Part shown: positions 9,333-17,614 of the stretch, piece after piece | How the letters are laid out: each line of letters starts with the position of its first letter | Position numbering within the stretch: position 1 is the first letter of the stretch | Assembly (NCBI RefSeq): GCF_000612845.1 | Contig: NZ_CCAT010000045.1 | Span: 211,831 to 275,830 of the forward strand | Source: Clostridium ihumii AP5 | GTDB taxonomy: Bacteria > Bacillota > Clostridia > Clostridiales > Clostridiaceae | Reading direction: 5' to 3' | DNA: 64,000 nucleotides | The notes under the pieces: model-generated | Databases searched by the model: none | What the model was told of the DNA's origin: nothing | Seen by the model: the letters and a program-made list of their open reading frames with translations, nothing else | Made by a program: the position numbers and the translations under genes

Positions 9333-10386
9333 TTTTATCTCCAGCCATCTTGTTCCATTTTTCTAATATGGCATCCCTTTTTTCTCCAAATAGTGATAAA
9401 TCTTGTTTTAATAGCTTGTCCTTTGATATTGAAAGTTCAACACCTTCAAGACTTGGCTTTACTAATTTAACTGTATCTTTACCATCTATTCTTGCAAGTT
9501 CTTTTAAGTTCTCATCTTCAAATAACCATGATATAAATTTCTTTGCTGCCGGAGTATTACTTGCATTTTTAAATACAGCTACTCCATCTGGCATCCATGG
9601 CATACCATCTTCTGGATATATTATACTTACATTTTGCTCATCTTTTAATTTTTCAACAGTATTATCTAAATATGTAATTCCTATTGCAACTTCTCCTGCT
9701 GCAGTTTTTTGATTAGGATCTTTTCCTCTTTTAGAATAGAATGGTATATTTTTATTTAATTCTTCAAAGTATTTCCATCCTTCTTCTTCACCTTTATTTT
9801 GAAGTAATGAATTAACTACTGCATAGTTTGTTCCTGAAACAGCTGGGTTAGACATTAATATTTCATCTTTATATTTAGGATCAGCTAAATCAGACCATTT
9901 TTTAGGTGCATCTAAATTCTTTTCTTTTAATATATCATCATTAGTAATGAATCCAACTATAGTTAACCCTTTACTAAACCAATAATTTTCTTTATCTTTA
10001 AATTGTTCTGCAATTTTATCTGAGCCTTCAAAATCACATTGTTCTAATAAACCTTTTTCTTTAGCTTCCATGAAAGCATCAATTCCGCCTCCAAACCAAA
10101 CATCTCCCATAGGTTTATTTCCTTCAGCTAAAGTTCTTGATAAAACTTCACCTGATGACATTGACAAGAATTCTACTTTAACTCCTGTTTCGTTTGTAAA
10201 TTTATCAAATAGTTCTTTATAACTTTCTGAAGTTGTAACTATTTTTAAAGTACCTTCAACTTTTTCCCCAGCATTTGTTTTTTCTTTTGATGCATTCTTA
10301 TTTTCTGAATTAGAACCACAAGCTACTAATGAAAATGAAAGCATTCCTGCCATAATCATACTTAAAAGTCGTTTCGTCTTACTCAT
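9319..10386 (-). CDS. Substrate-binding lipoprotein of an FbpA/AfuA-type importer
   Basis: A 355-residue lipoprotein: signal peptide with lipobox LVAC (Cys about residue 23), then a Lys/Asn/Glu-rich linker and a two-lobed periplasmic-binding fold (GTLKIVTTSES; GDVWFGGGIDAFMEAKEKGL; PDGVAVFKNASNTPAAKKFISWL). It belongs to the FbpA/AfuA/PhnS cluster. The paired tyrosines that bind ferric iron in FbpA are absent: the matching stretch reads IGITYLDNTVEKL. A phosphorylated organic compound is therefore more likely than iron, as in AfuA or 2-aminoethylphosphonate binders; this is inference. First gene of the operon; GGGAG precedes the ATG. Confidence 0.85.
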   Translation of the reverse strand: MSKTKRLLSMIMAGMLSFSLVACGSNSENKNASKEKTNAGEKVEGTLKIVTTSESYKELFDKFTNETGVKVEFLSMSSGEVLSRTLAEGNKPMGDVWFGGGIDAFMEAKEKGLLEQCDFEGSDKIAEQFKDKENYWFSKGLTIVGFITNDDILKEKNLDAPKKWSDLADPKYKDEILMSNPAVSGTNYAVVNSLLQNKGEEEGWKYFEELNKNIPFYSKRGKDPNQKTAAGEVAIGITYLDNTVEKLKDEQNVSIIYPEDGMPWMPDGVAVFKNASNTPAAKKFISWLFEDENLKELARIDGKDTVKLVKPSLEGVELSISKDKLLKQDLSLFGEKRDAILEKWNKMAGDKSETK

Positions 10387-10471
10387 TGTGACATTCTCCC
10401 TTGCAAATTTATTTAATTTTCCTATTATTTTTTAATTATATCATATCATCACCTGTAAACCTATTCATTTT

Positions 10472-10498
10472 TCCAATAGTTATTTTTTATTTATTGGA
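10472..10498. promoter_or_regulatory. Inverted repeat in the divergent SBP/PHP promoter region
   Basis: TCCAATA (10472-10478) and TATTGGA (10492-10498) form a 7-bp dyad with a 13-bp AT spacer, midway between two divergent genes. It could be an operator coordinating importer and phosphoesterase; no regulator gene is adjacent. Confidence 0.3.
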
Positions 10499-10527
10499 TA
10501 TTCCTATGAAGTTTTCCTACACCTCAA

Positions 10528-10536
10528 TGTTATAAT
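10528..10536 (+). promoter_or_regulatory. Extended -10 element for the PHP gene
   Basis: TGTTATAAT at 10528-10536 is a perfect extended -10 sequence 60 bp upstream of the PHP start codon. No good -35 is visible at the expected distance. Confidence 0.45.
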
Positions 10537-10596
10537 GAAAATATTAACATAAAAATATTTTTATTATATTTTGTTCTAACTTAGGGGGTAAAACTT

Positions 10597-11238
10597 ATGA
10601 TAATAGATACTCATTTACATGAAAATAGATATTCCAGTGATAGTTTGATGTCTTTAGAAGAAGCTATCTGTGCAGCAAAGAAAATAGGTTTAGATGGTAT
10701 CTGTGTAACCGACCATGAAAGCAATGGTTTAAGAAGAGATTTAGGTTCTTCTTTTACAATGGATGGAATTCTAGTTATAGTTGGCGCAGAAATACTAACT
10801 TATGAAGGAGATATATTGGTTTTTGGATTAGAAGAACTTCCAAAAGAAAAACTTCATGCCAAAGAACTTTTAGAAATAGTAAAAAGAGAAAATGGTGTTG
10901 CAATTTGCGCTCATCCATATAGAAATAATAATAGAGGTCTCGGTGATAATATTAAAACACTTCATAATCTTTTAGATGGAGTTGAAACTTTTAATGGAAG
11001 TACAATGCCACATGCTAATCTTTATGCTTATTCAATTGCTACTGAATTTAATTTAGGTTGCTTTGGTGCTGGAGACTCACATATAACTGAAAAAGTTGGA
11101 TGTTTTGCCACTGAATTTAAAGAAAACATAAAAAATGAAGCTGACTTTATAAAAGCAGTTAAAGAAAAAAATTATTGTCCTGTTATAAGAAAAGGCTGTT
11201 CTTTTGAAAGAATTAACATATTTGATACATTAAAATAA
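10597..11238 (+). CDS. PHP-domain metal-dependent phosphoesterase
   Basis: A 213-residue stand-alone PHP domain. The metal-binding motifs are all present: DTHLH at residues 4-8, VTDHES, GAEI, CAHPYR and GAGDSH near the C terminus. Such proteins hydrolyse phosphomonoesters or cyclic or nucleotide phosphodiesters using two or three metal ions. TTAGGGGGT precedes the ATG. It is divergent from the importer operon, which fits cleavage of an imported phosphorylated compound, but that link rests only on position. A terminator follows. Confidence 0.85.
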   Translation: MIIDTHLHENRYSSDSLMSLEEAICAAKKIGLDGICVTDHESNGLRRDLGSSFTMDGILVIVGAEILTYEGDILVFGLEELPKEKLHAKELLEIVKRENGVAICAHPYRNNNRGLGDNIKTLHNLLDGVETFNGSTMPHANLYAYSIATEFNLGCFGAGDSHITEKVGCFATEFKENIKNEADFIKAVKEKNYCPVIRKGCSFERINIFDTLK

Positions 11239-11246
11239 ATCTACAT

Positions 11247-11285
11247 AAATAGGGCTACATAATATTTGTAGCTTTATTTTTTTTA
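11247..11285 (+). terminator. Terminator of the PHP gene
   Basis: GCTACA pairs with TGTAGC, with outer A/T pairing, followed by TTTATTTTTTTT. Confidence 0.8.
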
Positions 11286-11296
11286 TTCCAAAATTC

Positions 11297-11324
11297 TTTA
11301 CATCCTTTACCTATATGTTATAAT
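11297..11324 (+). promoter_or_regulatory. Sigma-A-type promoter of the queuine salvage unit
   Basis: TTTACA (11297-11302) and TATAAT (11319-11324) are separated by 16 bp, with a TG one base before the -10. It lies just upstream of the riboswitch, so transcription would begin a few bases before the aptamer. Confidence 0.7.
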
Positions 11325-11340
11325 TAATTTTGTCTTTAAG

Positions 11341-11377
11341 AGTGTTTCCTTGGTACCCACTATTAAAAAACAAGGGG
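11341..11377 (+). promoter_or_regulatory. PreQ1-I riboswitch (translational type)
   Basis: P1 is AGTG (11341-11344) with CACT (11358-11361). The 13-nt loop holds CCTTG (11348-11352), which can form the P2 pseudoknot with CAAGG (11371-11375) across an A-rich linker that includes AAAAAA. This is the layout of the very small preQ1-I aptamer. The 3-prime P2 strand runs directly into GGGG, the ribosome site for the ATG at 11387, so ligand binding should hide the ribosome site. The genes that follow are queuosine salvage genes, which supports the identification. Confidence 0.85.
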
Positions 11378-11386
11378 TTGATATAT

Positions 11387-12097
11387 ATGTCAATAGAACG
11401 TTATAGTATTATTGATCGTAAAAACCCCCGTGAAATCGTCCTATTAAAATCTAGGCGATGTCAATGGGGGCATTGTTCTTTTTGTGATTATATTGATGAT
11501 AATTCAGAAGATATGAATGATATAATTGCTACAAATCAATTAGTATTAAAACATGTAATTGGAAACTTTAAAAGTCTTGAAGTTATAAATTCAGGAAGTT
11601 GCTTTGAGTTACCAATGGAAACTCTTAAAGACATAAAAAAAGTTGTTGTTGAAAAAGGAATTCAACATCTTTACTTTGAGAGTCATTACATGTATCGTGA
11701 ACGGTTAAATGAAATGAGAGATTTTTTTCAAATTCCTATTACTTTTAAGTGTGGAATTGAAACCTTTGATGATCATTTCAGAAACAAAGTCTTAAAAAAA
11801 GGTGTCATATTTAGTAATCCAGAAGAAGTTGCAAGTTACTTTCCTTCCATTTGCCTTATGGTTGGTATAAAGGGTCAAACAAAAGAAATGATTAAAAATG
11901 ATATGGAAATACTTCAAAAATATTTTCAGCGTGGATGTATTAATGTTTATATTAATAATTCTACAGATATTAAAGCTGATCCTACTTTAATTAAATGGTT
12001 TAAAAATGAATATGGACATCTTGAAAATAATCCTTCAATAGAAATTTTATGGAACAACACTGATTTTGGTGTAGGTGGAGAAAAACATGAAGAATAA
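11387..12097 (+). CDS. queL: Radical SAM queuine lyase-like protein (QueL)
   Basis: A 236-residue protein with a radical SAM cluster motif near the N terminus: C25, C30 and C33, a CX4CX2C spacing rather than the common CX3CX2C. It has the following barrel motifs (INSGSCFELP; LYFESHYMYRERLNEM; FKCGIETFDDHFRNKVLKKG). In Clostridioides difficile QueL is a radical SAM lyase that releases the queuosine precursor from queuine, next to a QueT-type transporter. The preQ1 riboswitch and overlapping queT here match that context. Start chosen at 11387 because the riboswitch and its ribosome site lie immediately upstream; the reading frame is open further 5-prime but that part is the aptamer. Orthology is inferred. 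Confidence 0.8.
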   Translation: MSIERYSIIDRKNPREIVLLKSRRCQWGHCSFCDYIDDNSEDMNDIIATNQLVLKHVIGNFKSLEVINSGSCFELPMETLKDIKKVVVEKGIQHLYFESHYMYRERLNEMRDFFQIPITFKCGIETFDDHFRNKVLKKGVIFSNPEEVASYFPSICLMVGIKGQTKEMIKNDMEILQKYFQRGCINVYINNSTDIKADPTLIKWFKNEYGHLENNPSIEILWNNTDFGVGGEKHEE

Positions 12098-12596
12098 AAC
12101 AAACTTTCTTGTAAGAACATCTATGGTAGCTGCATTATATGTTGTTGTTACATTTGCTTTTTACTTTTTAAGTTATCAAGCAATTCAATTTAGGATTTCT
12201 GAGGTTATGGTATTGCTTGCATTTATAGATCCACTTTATATTCCTGGACTAATAATTGGATGCTTTATGTCAAATATGCTTGGACCTTTTGGAATTATAG
12301 ATGCACTTTTTGGCTCAACTGCATCATTATTAGGATTATTAATGATTGTAAAAACTAAAAAGCTTCTAGGAGACAACTTAAAAAGTTTATTTATCGCCAG
12401 TCTTTGGCCATCTTTTTTTAGTTTTATAGTTGCTTTTGAAATTACAGTAGTTTTTGGTGCACAAGAATCTTTTTGGTTTTGGACCTTTATGGTTGCCATT
12501 GGAGAATTTGTTGTTATAACACTTGTTGGTGTACCTTTATTAAATTTAATTAATAAAAATAGAAATTTAATAGAAATATTAAAATTTAGAAAATAA
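12087..12596 (+). CDS. queT: QueT, queuosine-precursor ECF transporter S component
   Basis: A 169-residue membrane protein with about six helices and the QueT family hallmarks: RTSMVAALYVVVTF at the start, QFRISEVMVLLAFIDPLYIPGLIIGCF, and NMLGPFGIIDALFGS. It is the substrate-binding component of an energy-coupling-factor transporter for queuine or preQ1; the ATPases and T component are not nearby and would be shared. GGAG lies six bases before the ATG at 12087, which overlaps the queL stop region by 11 bp, showing translational coupling. Controlled by the upstream preQ1-I riboswitch. Confidence 0.9.
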   Translation: MKNKTNFLVRTSMVAALYVVVTFAFYFLSYQAIQFRISEVMVLLAFIDPLYIPGLIIGCFMSNMLGPFGIIDALFGSTASLLGLLMIVKTKKLLGDNLKSLFIASLWPSFFSFIVAFEITVVFGAQESFWFWTFMVAIGEFVVITLVGVPLLNLINKNRNLIEILKFRK

Positions 12597-12602
12597 AATT
12601 AC

Positions 12603-12640
12603 ACGTACCTTCATTCATTTGGAATAAAGGTACGTTATTT
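12603..12640. terminator. Terminator between queT and the vanZ-like gene
   Basis: ACGTACCTT (12603-12611) pairs with AAGGTACGT (12627-12635), followed by TATTT on the plus strand and a less T-rich tail on the minus strand. The genes converge here. Confidence 0.75.
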
Positions 12641-13558
12641 CTAATTTAAAAATTTTCTTATTACAACATTTTTGCATTTATTATCTTGTGAAGTCCAAAA
12701 ATTTATACTTAATTCTTTCTCTTCAATTATTTTCTTAAATTGTTCTTTTGATATTTTTGAATATGTTATTTTTATTTTTTGTATGTTTCCATTAGGCGAA
12801 TATTTGAATTCTTTTTCCTCTAGAAAAAATTGAGCATCTTTTTCTAATTCATATATTCCATCAATATTTCTATTTATATAATCATCCCTAAAAAATCTTT
12901 TTTCTATATCAACTTTGAAAGAATTATCATAAACCTCTAAGCATAAACCCTCTACATCACTGTTACTTATATCTAATCCATTTAATATTTCCTTATTAAC
13001 AAACTTAATTTGTGATGGTAGCATATTAGGTTGATACAAATACAAAGCTACAACTCCACATATACCAAAAATACTTAAAAAACACACTGTGCTTATCCTC
13101 ATATTTAATTTCTTATCAACTTTTTTAAGAAATTTAAAATAAATTAATGTCCCTATAAATCCACCTAATGTATTTAATATTAAATCATCAATATCACTTA
13201 ATCCAATTCCAAAAATATATTGAATTATTTCAAAGCTTAAACTTACAAAAAAACATATAATCACAGATTTCTTCATATCAACTTTTTTAAATAATGAAGG
13301 AATTAATATTCCCATTGGAATAAATAATGCGAAATTACCAAGTATATTTTTAAAAATTACATCTAAATTTTCATTTTCTAAATATACATCTTTAATAAGT
13401 CCAAATGGTTTAAGATTTAAACTTCTAAGACCTGTTATAAAACCACTTTTAAAAACTATAATCTTTAATACTGCTAATATATATACAATAGTTATTAGAC
13501 CTAAAATAATATTAATCATTTTACTCATTAAATTCGTTTTTCTTGCTTTGTTTTTCAT
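12641..13558 (-). CDS. vanZ: VanZ family membrane protein
   Basis: A 305-residue protein. The first ~165 residues form the VanZ domain: several helices with SLNLKPFGLIKDVY, NILGNFALFIPMGILIP and the conserved SFEIIQYIFGIGLSDIDDLILNTLGGFIG. After one more helix comes a ~110-residue non-cytoplasmic tail rich in charged residues that I do not recognise. VanZ-type proteins confer low-level teicoplanin or lipoglycopeptide tolerance. Start at the ATG at 13558 after GGGGG; an upstream in-frame start at 13627 has no ribosome site. It follows vanRS on the same strand but is separated by a terminator-like hairpin. Confidence 0.85.
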   Translation of the reverse strand: MKNKARKTNLMSKMINIILGLITIVYILAVLKIIVFKSGFITGLRSLNLKPFGLIKDVYLENENLDVIFKNILGNFALFIPMGILIPSLFKKVDMKKSVIICFFVSLSFEIIQYIFGIGLSDIDDLILNTLGGFIGTLIYFKFLKKVDKKLNMRISTVCFLSIFGICGVVALYLYQPNMLPSQIKFVNKEILNGLDISNSDVEGLCLEVYDNSFKVDIEKRFFRDDYINRNIDGIYELEKDAQFFLEEKEFKYSPNGNIQKIKITYSKISKEQFKKIIEEKELSINFWTSQDNKCKNVVIRKFLN

Positions 13559-13663
13559 AATTGTCCCCCTCTTAATAATTGCGTTTCTTGGAATAATATT
13601 ATTCTCAAATATCAATACACACCTCAACTTTTCTATTCATAAAAATTCAAATTCCTATACAAT

Positions 13664-13720
13664 AAAAAAGCACTTTGAACTTTGATACTATTATAATATC
13701 AAGATTCAAAATGCCTTTTA
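13664..13720 (-). terminator. Terminator or attenuator between vanS and vanZ
   Basis: An imperfect stem of roughly 20 bp around 13686-13700, followed on the minus strand by TTTTTTATTG. It lies about 55 bp below the kinase stop and 105 bp above the vanZ start, so vanZ transcription from the vanR promoter would need read-through. Confidence 0.7.
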
Positions 13721-13775
13721 TTCTTTATTTAAAACTATTTACTTATCATTTTATTACTAAAATCATACGATTTTC

Positions 13776-14870
13776 TTACGATCCTGGAATTAATATCTCA
13801 AATTTTATTTTATTATCTGCACTATTTGCTTTTATTGTTCCATTATGAAGTTCAATTATTTTTTTTGCTATTGCAAGCCCTAATCCAGAGCCACCCTTTT
13901 TAGATTCTCTAGAGCTATCTAACCTATAAAACTGTTCAAAAATACGTTCTAATTTTTCTACTGGTATAGTATTACCTTCATTTGTAAAACACATGTATAT
14001 TTTGTTTTTATATCTTTTGGCTTCGATTTCAACTATAGCATTATCAAAACTGTAATTAATAGCATTCCTTATTAAATTGTCAAAAACTCTCTCCATTTTA
14101 TTTACGTCACATTGGATTTTAAGATCTGATTCAATATTTAATTTGCATTCAATATTCTTTTCTTTAAATAATGGTTTAAACTCATATGAAATTTGTTCAA
14201 TCATTCTCGTTAAGTTAACTTCTTGCCTCTCTAAAATTAACCTACTTAAATTAAATCTTGTAATTTCAAAAAATTCATTAATTAATTCTTCTAACCTTTC
14301 CGCCTTATCTAAAGAAATGGCTAAATACTTTTCTCTTAATTCTTTTGATATTTCTTTTTCATCATTTAAAAGTGTTAAATATCCTATAACAGAAGTAAGA
14401 GGCGTCTTTAAATCATGTGCTAAATAGAATATTAAATCATTTTTTCTTTGTTCTTCCTCTTTTGCTAATTGCATGTTTTTAATTGCTATTTGCTTTACAC
14501 TATTCATTTGTTCTTCTACATCTTTTAGTTCCAACGGTAATTCTACTTTTTCATCATCATTTTTTATAAGTTTCTTACTTTCTTCTATAATAATATCTGT
14601 ATACCTTAAAGCTTTTTTCCAATATGAAATAATAATTATTAAAATTTCAACAAACCAAATAACTATTAATATAAATGGAAATACATACTTGATTATACCA
14701 CCCAAAATATATATAGGCTCGTCCCCTTTAAAAGTAAACATATGACATATAATATAAGCAATTGCTAAGAAAATAAAAAATATCACTGTAGTGATTGATA
14801 TTGTAATAAATATTTTAGATAATACTGTATTTCTTAAACTCTTATCTATAGGTTTCCTCTCATTACTCAA
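13776..14870 (-). CDS. vanS: VanS-like sensor histidine kinase
   Basis: A kinase of about 364 residues: two membrane helices near the N terminus (roughly residues 20-45 and 60-85) with a very short outside loop, then a linker, an H-box YLAHDLKTPLTSVIGYL, N-box NLIRNAINYS and G-box KKGGSGLGLAIAKKI. The H-box wording and short sensor loop are characteristic of VanS from vancomycin operons. The likely start is a TTG at 14870 overlapping the vanR stop by eight bases; another TTG at 14882 is possible. No vanHAX genes follow, so its target set differs from classical resistance. Confidence 0.85.
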   Translation of the reverse strand: MSNERKPIDKSLRNTVLSKIFITISITTVIFFIFLAIAYIICHMFTFKGDEPIYILGGIIKYVFPFILIVIWFVEILIIIISYWKKALRYTDIIIEESKKLIKNDDEKVELPLELKDVEEQMNSVKQIAIKNMQLAKEEEQRKNDLIFYLAHDLKTPLTSVIGYLTLLNDEKEISKELREKYLAISLDKAERLEELINEFFEITRFNLSRLILERQEVNLTRMIEQISYEFKPLFKEKNIECKLNIESDLKIQCDVNKMERVFDNLIRNAINYSFDNAIVEIEAKRYKNKIYMCFTNEGNTIPVEKLERIFEQFYRLDSSRESKKGGSGLGLAIAKKIIELHNGTIKANSADNKIKFEILIPGS

Positions 14871-15549
14871 TAGTATAACCAACTCCCCATACTGTTTTTA
14901 TAAATTTAGGCTTTCTTGATGGCTCATTCATTTTTTCACGCAATCTAGCAATATGAGCCATAACAGTATTATTGTTATCTAAATATTTTTCTTTCCAAAC
15001 AGACTCAAAAAGTTCTTCTGATGAAACTACTTTACTTCTGTTTTCACATAAATACCACAAAATCGAAAACTCTATTGGTGTTAATAATATTTCTTTTCCA
15101 TATAAAATGCATTTATGTGTTTCATTATTAATTAATAATCCATTAAAATCATATTCATTTAAATTATTTTCTTCTTCTACCTTATTATATCTTGTATATC
15201 TTCTTAATTGACTTTTTACCCTAGCTGAAAGTTCTAATGGATTAAATGGTTTAGTTATGTAATCATCAGCACCTAATGTTAATCCTTTTATCTTATCAAT
15301 ATCTTCAATTTTAGCTGTTAACATAATTATTGGGAAAAAATATTTTTCTCTAATTTTTTGACATATCTTAAATCCATCAATATCTGGAAGCATAACATCT
15401 AATATAGCAAGATCAAAATCAACTTTTTCTATACATTCAATTGCTTCTTTTCCAGTATAAAATTTATATACATTAAAATTTTCATTTTTTAAATAAACCT
15501 CTACTAAATCTGCAATCTCCTTTTCATCATCCACTAATAAAATATTCAA
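14863..15549 (-). CDS. vanR: VanR-like OmpR-family response regulator
   Basis: A 228-residue regulator. The receiver has NILLVDDEKEIADLVEVYLKNENF and the phosphorylated Asp in LAILDVMLPD, with the switch region ADDYITKPFNPLELSARVKSQLRRY; the C-terminal winged helix reads LTPIEFSILWYLCENRSKVVS and KTVWGVGYTIE. This wording is very close to VanR of enterococcal operons. I take a TTG at 15549, ten bases after GGGG, as start; an in-frame TTG at 15570 overlaps that ribosome site. It precedes vanS with overlap. Promoter lies in the region shared with a divergent membrane-protein gene. Confidence 0.88.
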   Translation of the reverse strand: MNILLVDDEKEIADLVEVYLKNENFNVYKFYTGKEAIECIEKVDFDLAILDVMLPDIDGFKICQKIREKYFFPIIMLTAKIEDIDKIKGLTLGADDYITKPFNPLELSARVKSQLRRYTRYNKVEEENNLNEYDFNGLLINNETHKCILYGKEILLTPIEFSILWYLCENRSKVVSSEELFESVWKEKYLDNNNTVMAHIARLREKMNEPSRKPKFIKTVWGVGYTIE

Positions 15550-15723
15550 ATTTATAAAATCCCCTTTCAATCTATAAATTTTCTAATTTGTAAATTTCAT
15601 AATAATAATTCAATTATACAAAAATAATACTTTTTTATCTATATATGGTAATAAACTTTTATTGGGAGAGTGACATAATGAATTTTTCCTTATCATAAAA
15701 TATTTTGAGGGGGGATATTTGTT

Positions 15724-16248
15724 ATGAGTTTAAAATATTACCATATTCTTGGTGCTATTTTCACAATAGTTTTAGGTACACTTTTGCATTTTACTTATCA
15801 GTGGTCTGGTAAAAACAATTTAGTTGCAATATTTAGTGCTGTTAATGAAAGTACTTTTGAACACTTAAAGTTGCTTTTTACGCCTATGCTTATTTTCAGC
15901 ATTTTTGAATATTTTTTATATGGAAAAAACATTGTGAATTTTGTTCCAGTAAAGTTGCTTTCTATTTTGTTAGGTATATTTGTAATAATCACTTCATTTT
16001 ATACCTATGTAGGCATTATCGGAAATCATTTTCTTATAGCTGATATTGGTACTTTCATATTAGGTGTACTTGTTGCTTATTATTTTAGCTTTCATTTTCT
16101 ACAAACAAACTGCTTCTACTCATTAATTTCTATACGCCTTGGTTGGATAGGTATTATCATATTAACTTATTGTTTTTTTATATTTACTTTTTATCCACCT
16201 CATATTGGATTATTTCTTGATCCTGTATCTAAAACCTATGGAAAATAA
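15724..16248 (+). CDS. DUF6512-type membrane protein
   Basis: A 174-residue protein with about six membrane helices. The segment AIFSAVNESTFEHLKLLFTPML matches the conserved NESxxEHxKLLFxP motif of the DUF6512 membrane family common in clostridia. Function unknown. It is divergent from vanR, separated by 174 bp, so it could share regulatory sequences with the two-component genes. GAGGGGGG lies just upstream of the ATG, and a bidirectional terminator follows. Confidence 0.75.
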   Translation: MSLKYYHILGAIFTIVLGTLLHFTYQWSGKNNLVAIFSAVNESTFEHLKLLFTPMLIFSIFEYFLYGKNIVNFVPVKLLSILLGIFVIITSFYTYVGIIGNHFLIADIGTFILGVLVAYYFSFHFLQTNCFYSLISIRLGWIGIIILTYCFFIFTFYPPHIGLFLDPVSKTYGK

Positions 16249-16258
16249 TAAAAAAATA

Positions 16259-16292
16259 AATAGCCATATTTAAGTTAATGGCTATTATTTTT
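16259..16292. terminator. Bidirectional terminator
   Basis: AATAGCCAT (16259-16267) pairs with ATGGCTATT (16278-16286), with T-rich tails in both directions, between two convergent membrane-protein genes. Confidence 0.8.
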
Positions 16293-16297
16293 ATATA

Positions 16298-16690
16298 TTA
16301 ATTTTCTTTATTTTTTAAAAGTATAACATCAAAAAATGATACACCAATAGCTAATCCAAGAGCTATTGAAAAATTTTTCACTAAATTTATGTCAGAAGGT
16401 GTAAATATTTTATCTAAAATATAATTAAAAATACCTACTAATAAAAATATCATAATAAATCTTGTTAATCTTTTTACTATATTTTTGTCTTTGCTTTTTT
16501 TAAAATTTACAACAATTATTATAATGGTATATAAAATTATAAAGAAAGTAAAAAAAACATATATCATTCCTAATGTTAAACCCATCTTGCCACTAAAATC
16601 TTTATAAACCATAAATAGCATAATTATAGTTAAAATTAAAAATGTAGAATATAAAAATCTTGTACATTTCACTAATTTATTTTTCTCCAC
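16298..16690 (-). CDS. Four-helix membrane protein of unknown function
   Basis: A 130-residue protein with four predicted membrane helices separated by short Lys-rich loops (FKKSKDKNIVKRLTRF). No family was recognised. Its probable start is GTG at 16690 with GGGTG upstream, a modest ribosome site. It lies about 100 bp below the pseudouridine synthase gene and may be cotranscribed with it. Confidence 0.6.
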   Translation of the reverse strand: MEKNKLVKCTRFLYSTFLILTIIMLFMVYKDFSGKMGLTLGMIYVFFTFFIILYTIIIIVVNFKKSKDKNIVKRLTRFIMIFLLVGIFNYILDKIFTPSDINLVKNFSIALGLAIGVSFFDVILLKNKEN

Positions 16691-16791
16691 TATTCACACC
16701 CATTTCTTACATCACTCAAAATTAAAATATTATCTTTATAAATTAATAATCCTAACTTTGGATTTTATTTTTCCATAGCCAAATTAATTCT

Positions 16792-17571
16792 TTATTGTTT
16801 AAATAATTTTTCAACCTCATGTTCTGTTAAAGCTCTATATTTACCTTTTTCCAATGTTTCATCTAAAATTAAATTTCCAATAGCAACTCTTTTTAAATAT
16901 ATAACATAGCAACCTACAGCTTTTAGCATACGTTTTACTTGATGTTTTCTTCCTTCAGAAATTGTAAGATGCCCTGATATAACAGGTTGCTTGTATCTAT
17001 CAGTTTTAGCTTTATAAAAATCTCTAATATTTATTTCTTCAAATTCTTCAAATTCACCATGTTTTATAATTTCTAACTTTGCAGGCTTAGTAATTTTTTC
17101 ACCTTGTCCAATATAAAGTCCATTTTCTATTTTATTTACATCTTCTTCACTTAAAGATCCTAATGCTATAAAAAAATATTTTTTTTCAACATGTTTTTCA
17201 GGACACATCAAGTGATGCTCAAACTCACCATCATTAGTAAATAAAAGTAATCCCTCTGTATCCTTATCTAATCTTCCAACATGAAATATCCCATCCATAT
17301 CAGTATCTTCAAAAAAGTCTAAAACTGTCTTTGTATTTATATCTTTTCTTGCTGTTATACATCCTTGTGGTTTATGAAACATATAATATACTTTTCCTTT
17401 ATATTCAATGACATTATTATTATATTTTATACTATCTACCTTTTCATTAATATTTAATGAAGGTTCTCTAGTAACTTTGCCATTAACTTTCACTAATCCC
17501 TTTTTAATGTACTCTCTAACATTTTTACGTGTTCCAACTGATGCTTCTGCTAAAAATTTATCTAATCTCAT
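16792..17571 (-). CDS. rRNA pseudouridine synthase, RsuA/RluB family
   Basis: A 259-residue enzyme. Residues 1-60 form an S4 RNA-binding domain (MRLDKFLAEASVGTRKNVREY), followed by the catalytic domain with HVGRLDKDTEGLLLFTNDGE, where D102 is the catalytic aspartate. The C-terminal motif ISEGRKHQVKRMLKAVG completes the family pattern. It converts one uridine in 16S or 23S rRNA to pseudouridine; which one cannot be told. GAGGAAAC precedes the ATG. This is a housekeeping gene between two accessory clusters. Confidence 0.92.
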   Translation of the reverse strand: MRLDKFLAEASVGTRKNVREYIKKGLVKVNGKVTREPSLNINEKVDSIKYNNNVIEYKGKVYYMFHKPQGCITARKDINTKTVLDFFEDTDMDGIFHVGRLDKDTEGLLLFTNDGEFEHHLMCPEKHVEKKYFFIALGSLSEEDVNKIENGLYIGQGEKITKPAKLEIIKHGEFEEFEEINIRDFYKAKTDRYKQPVISGHLTISEGRKHQVKRMLKAVGCYVIYLKRVAIGNLILDETLEKGKYRALTEHEVEKLFKQ

Positions 17572-17614
17572 GTTTCCTCACTCTTATCTTTTGTAAAATA
17601 AATTTGTAATTCAT

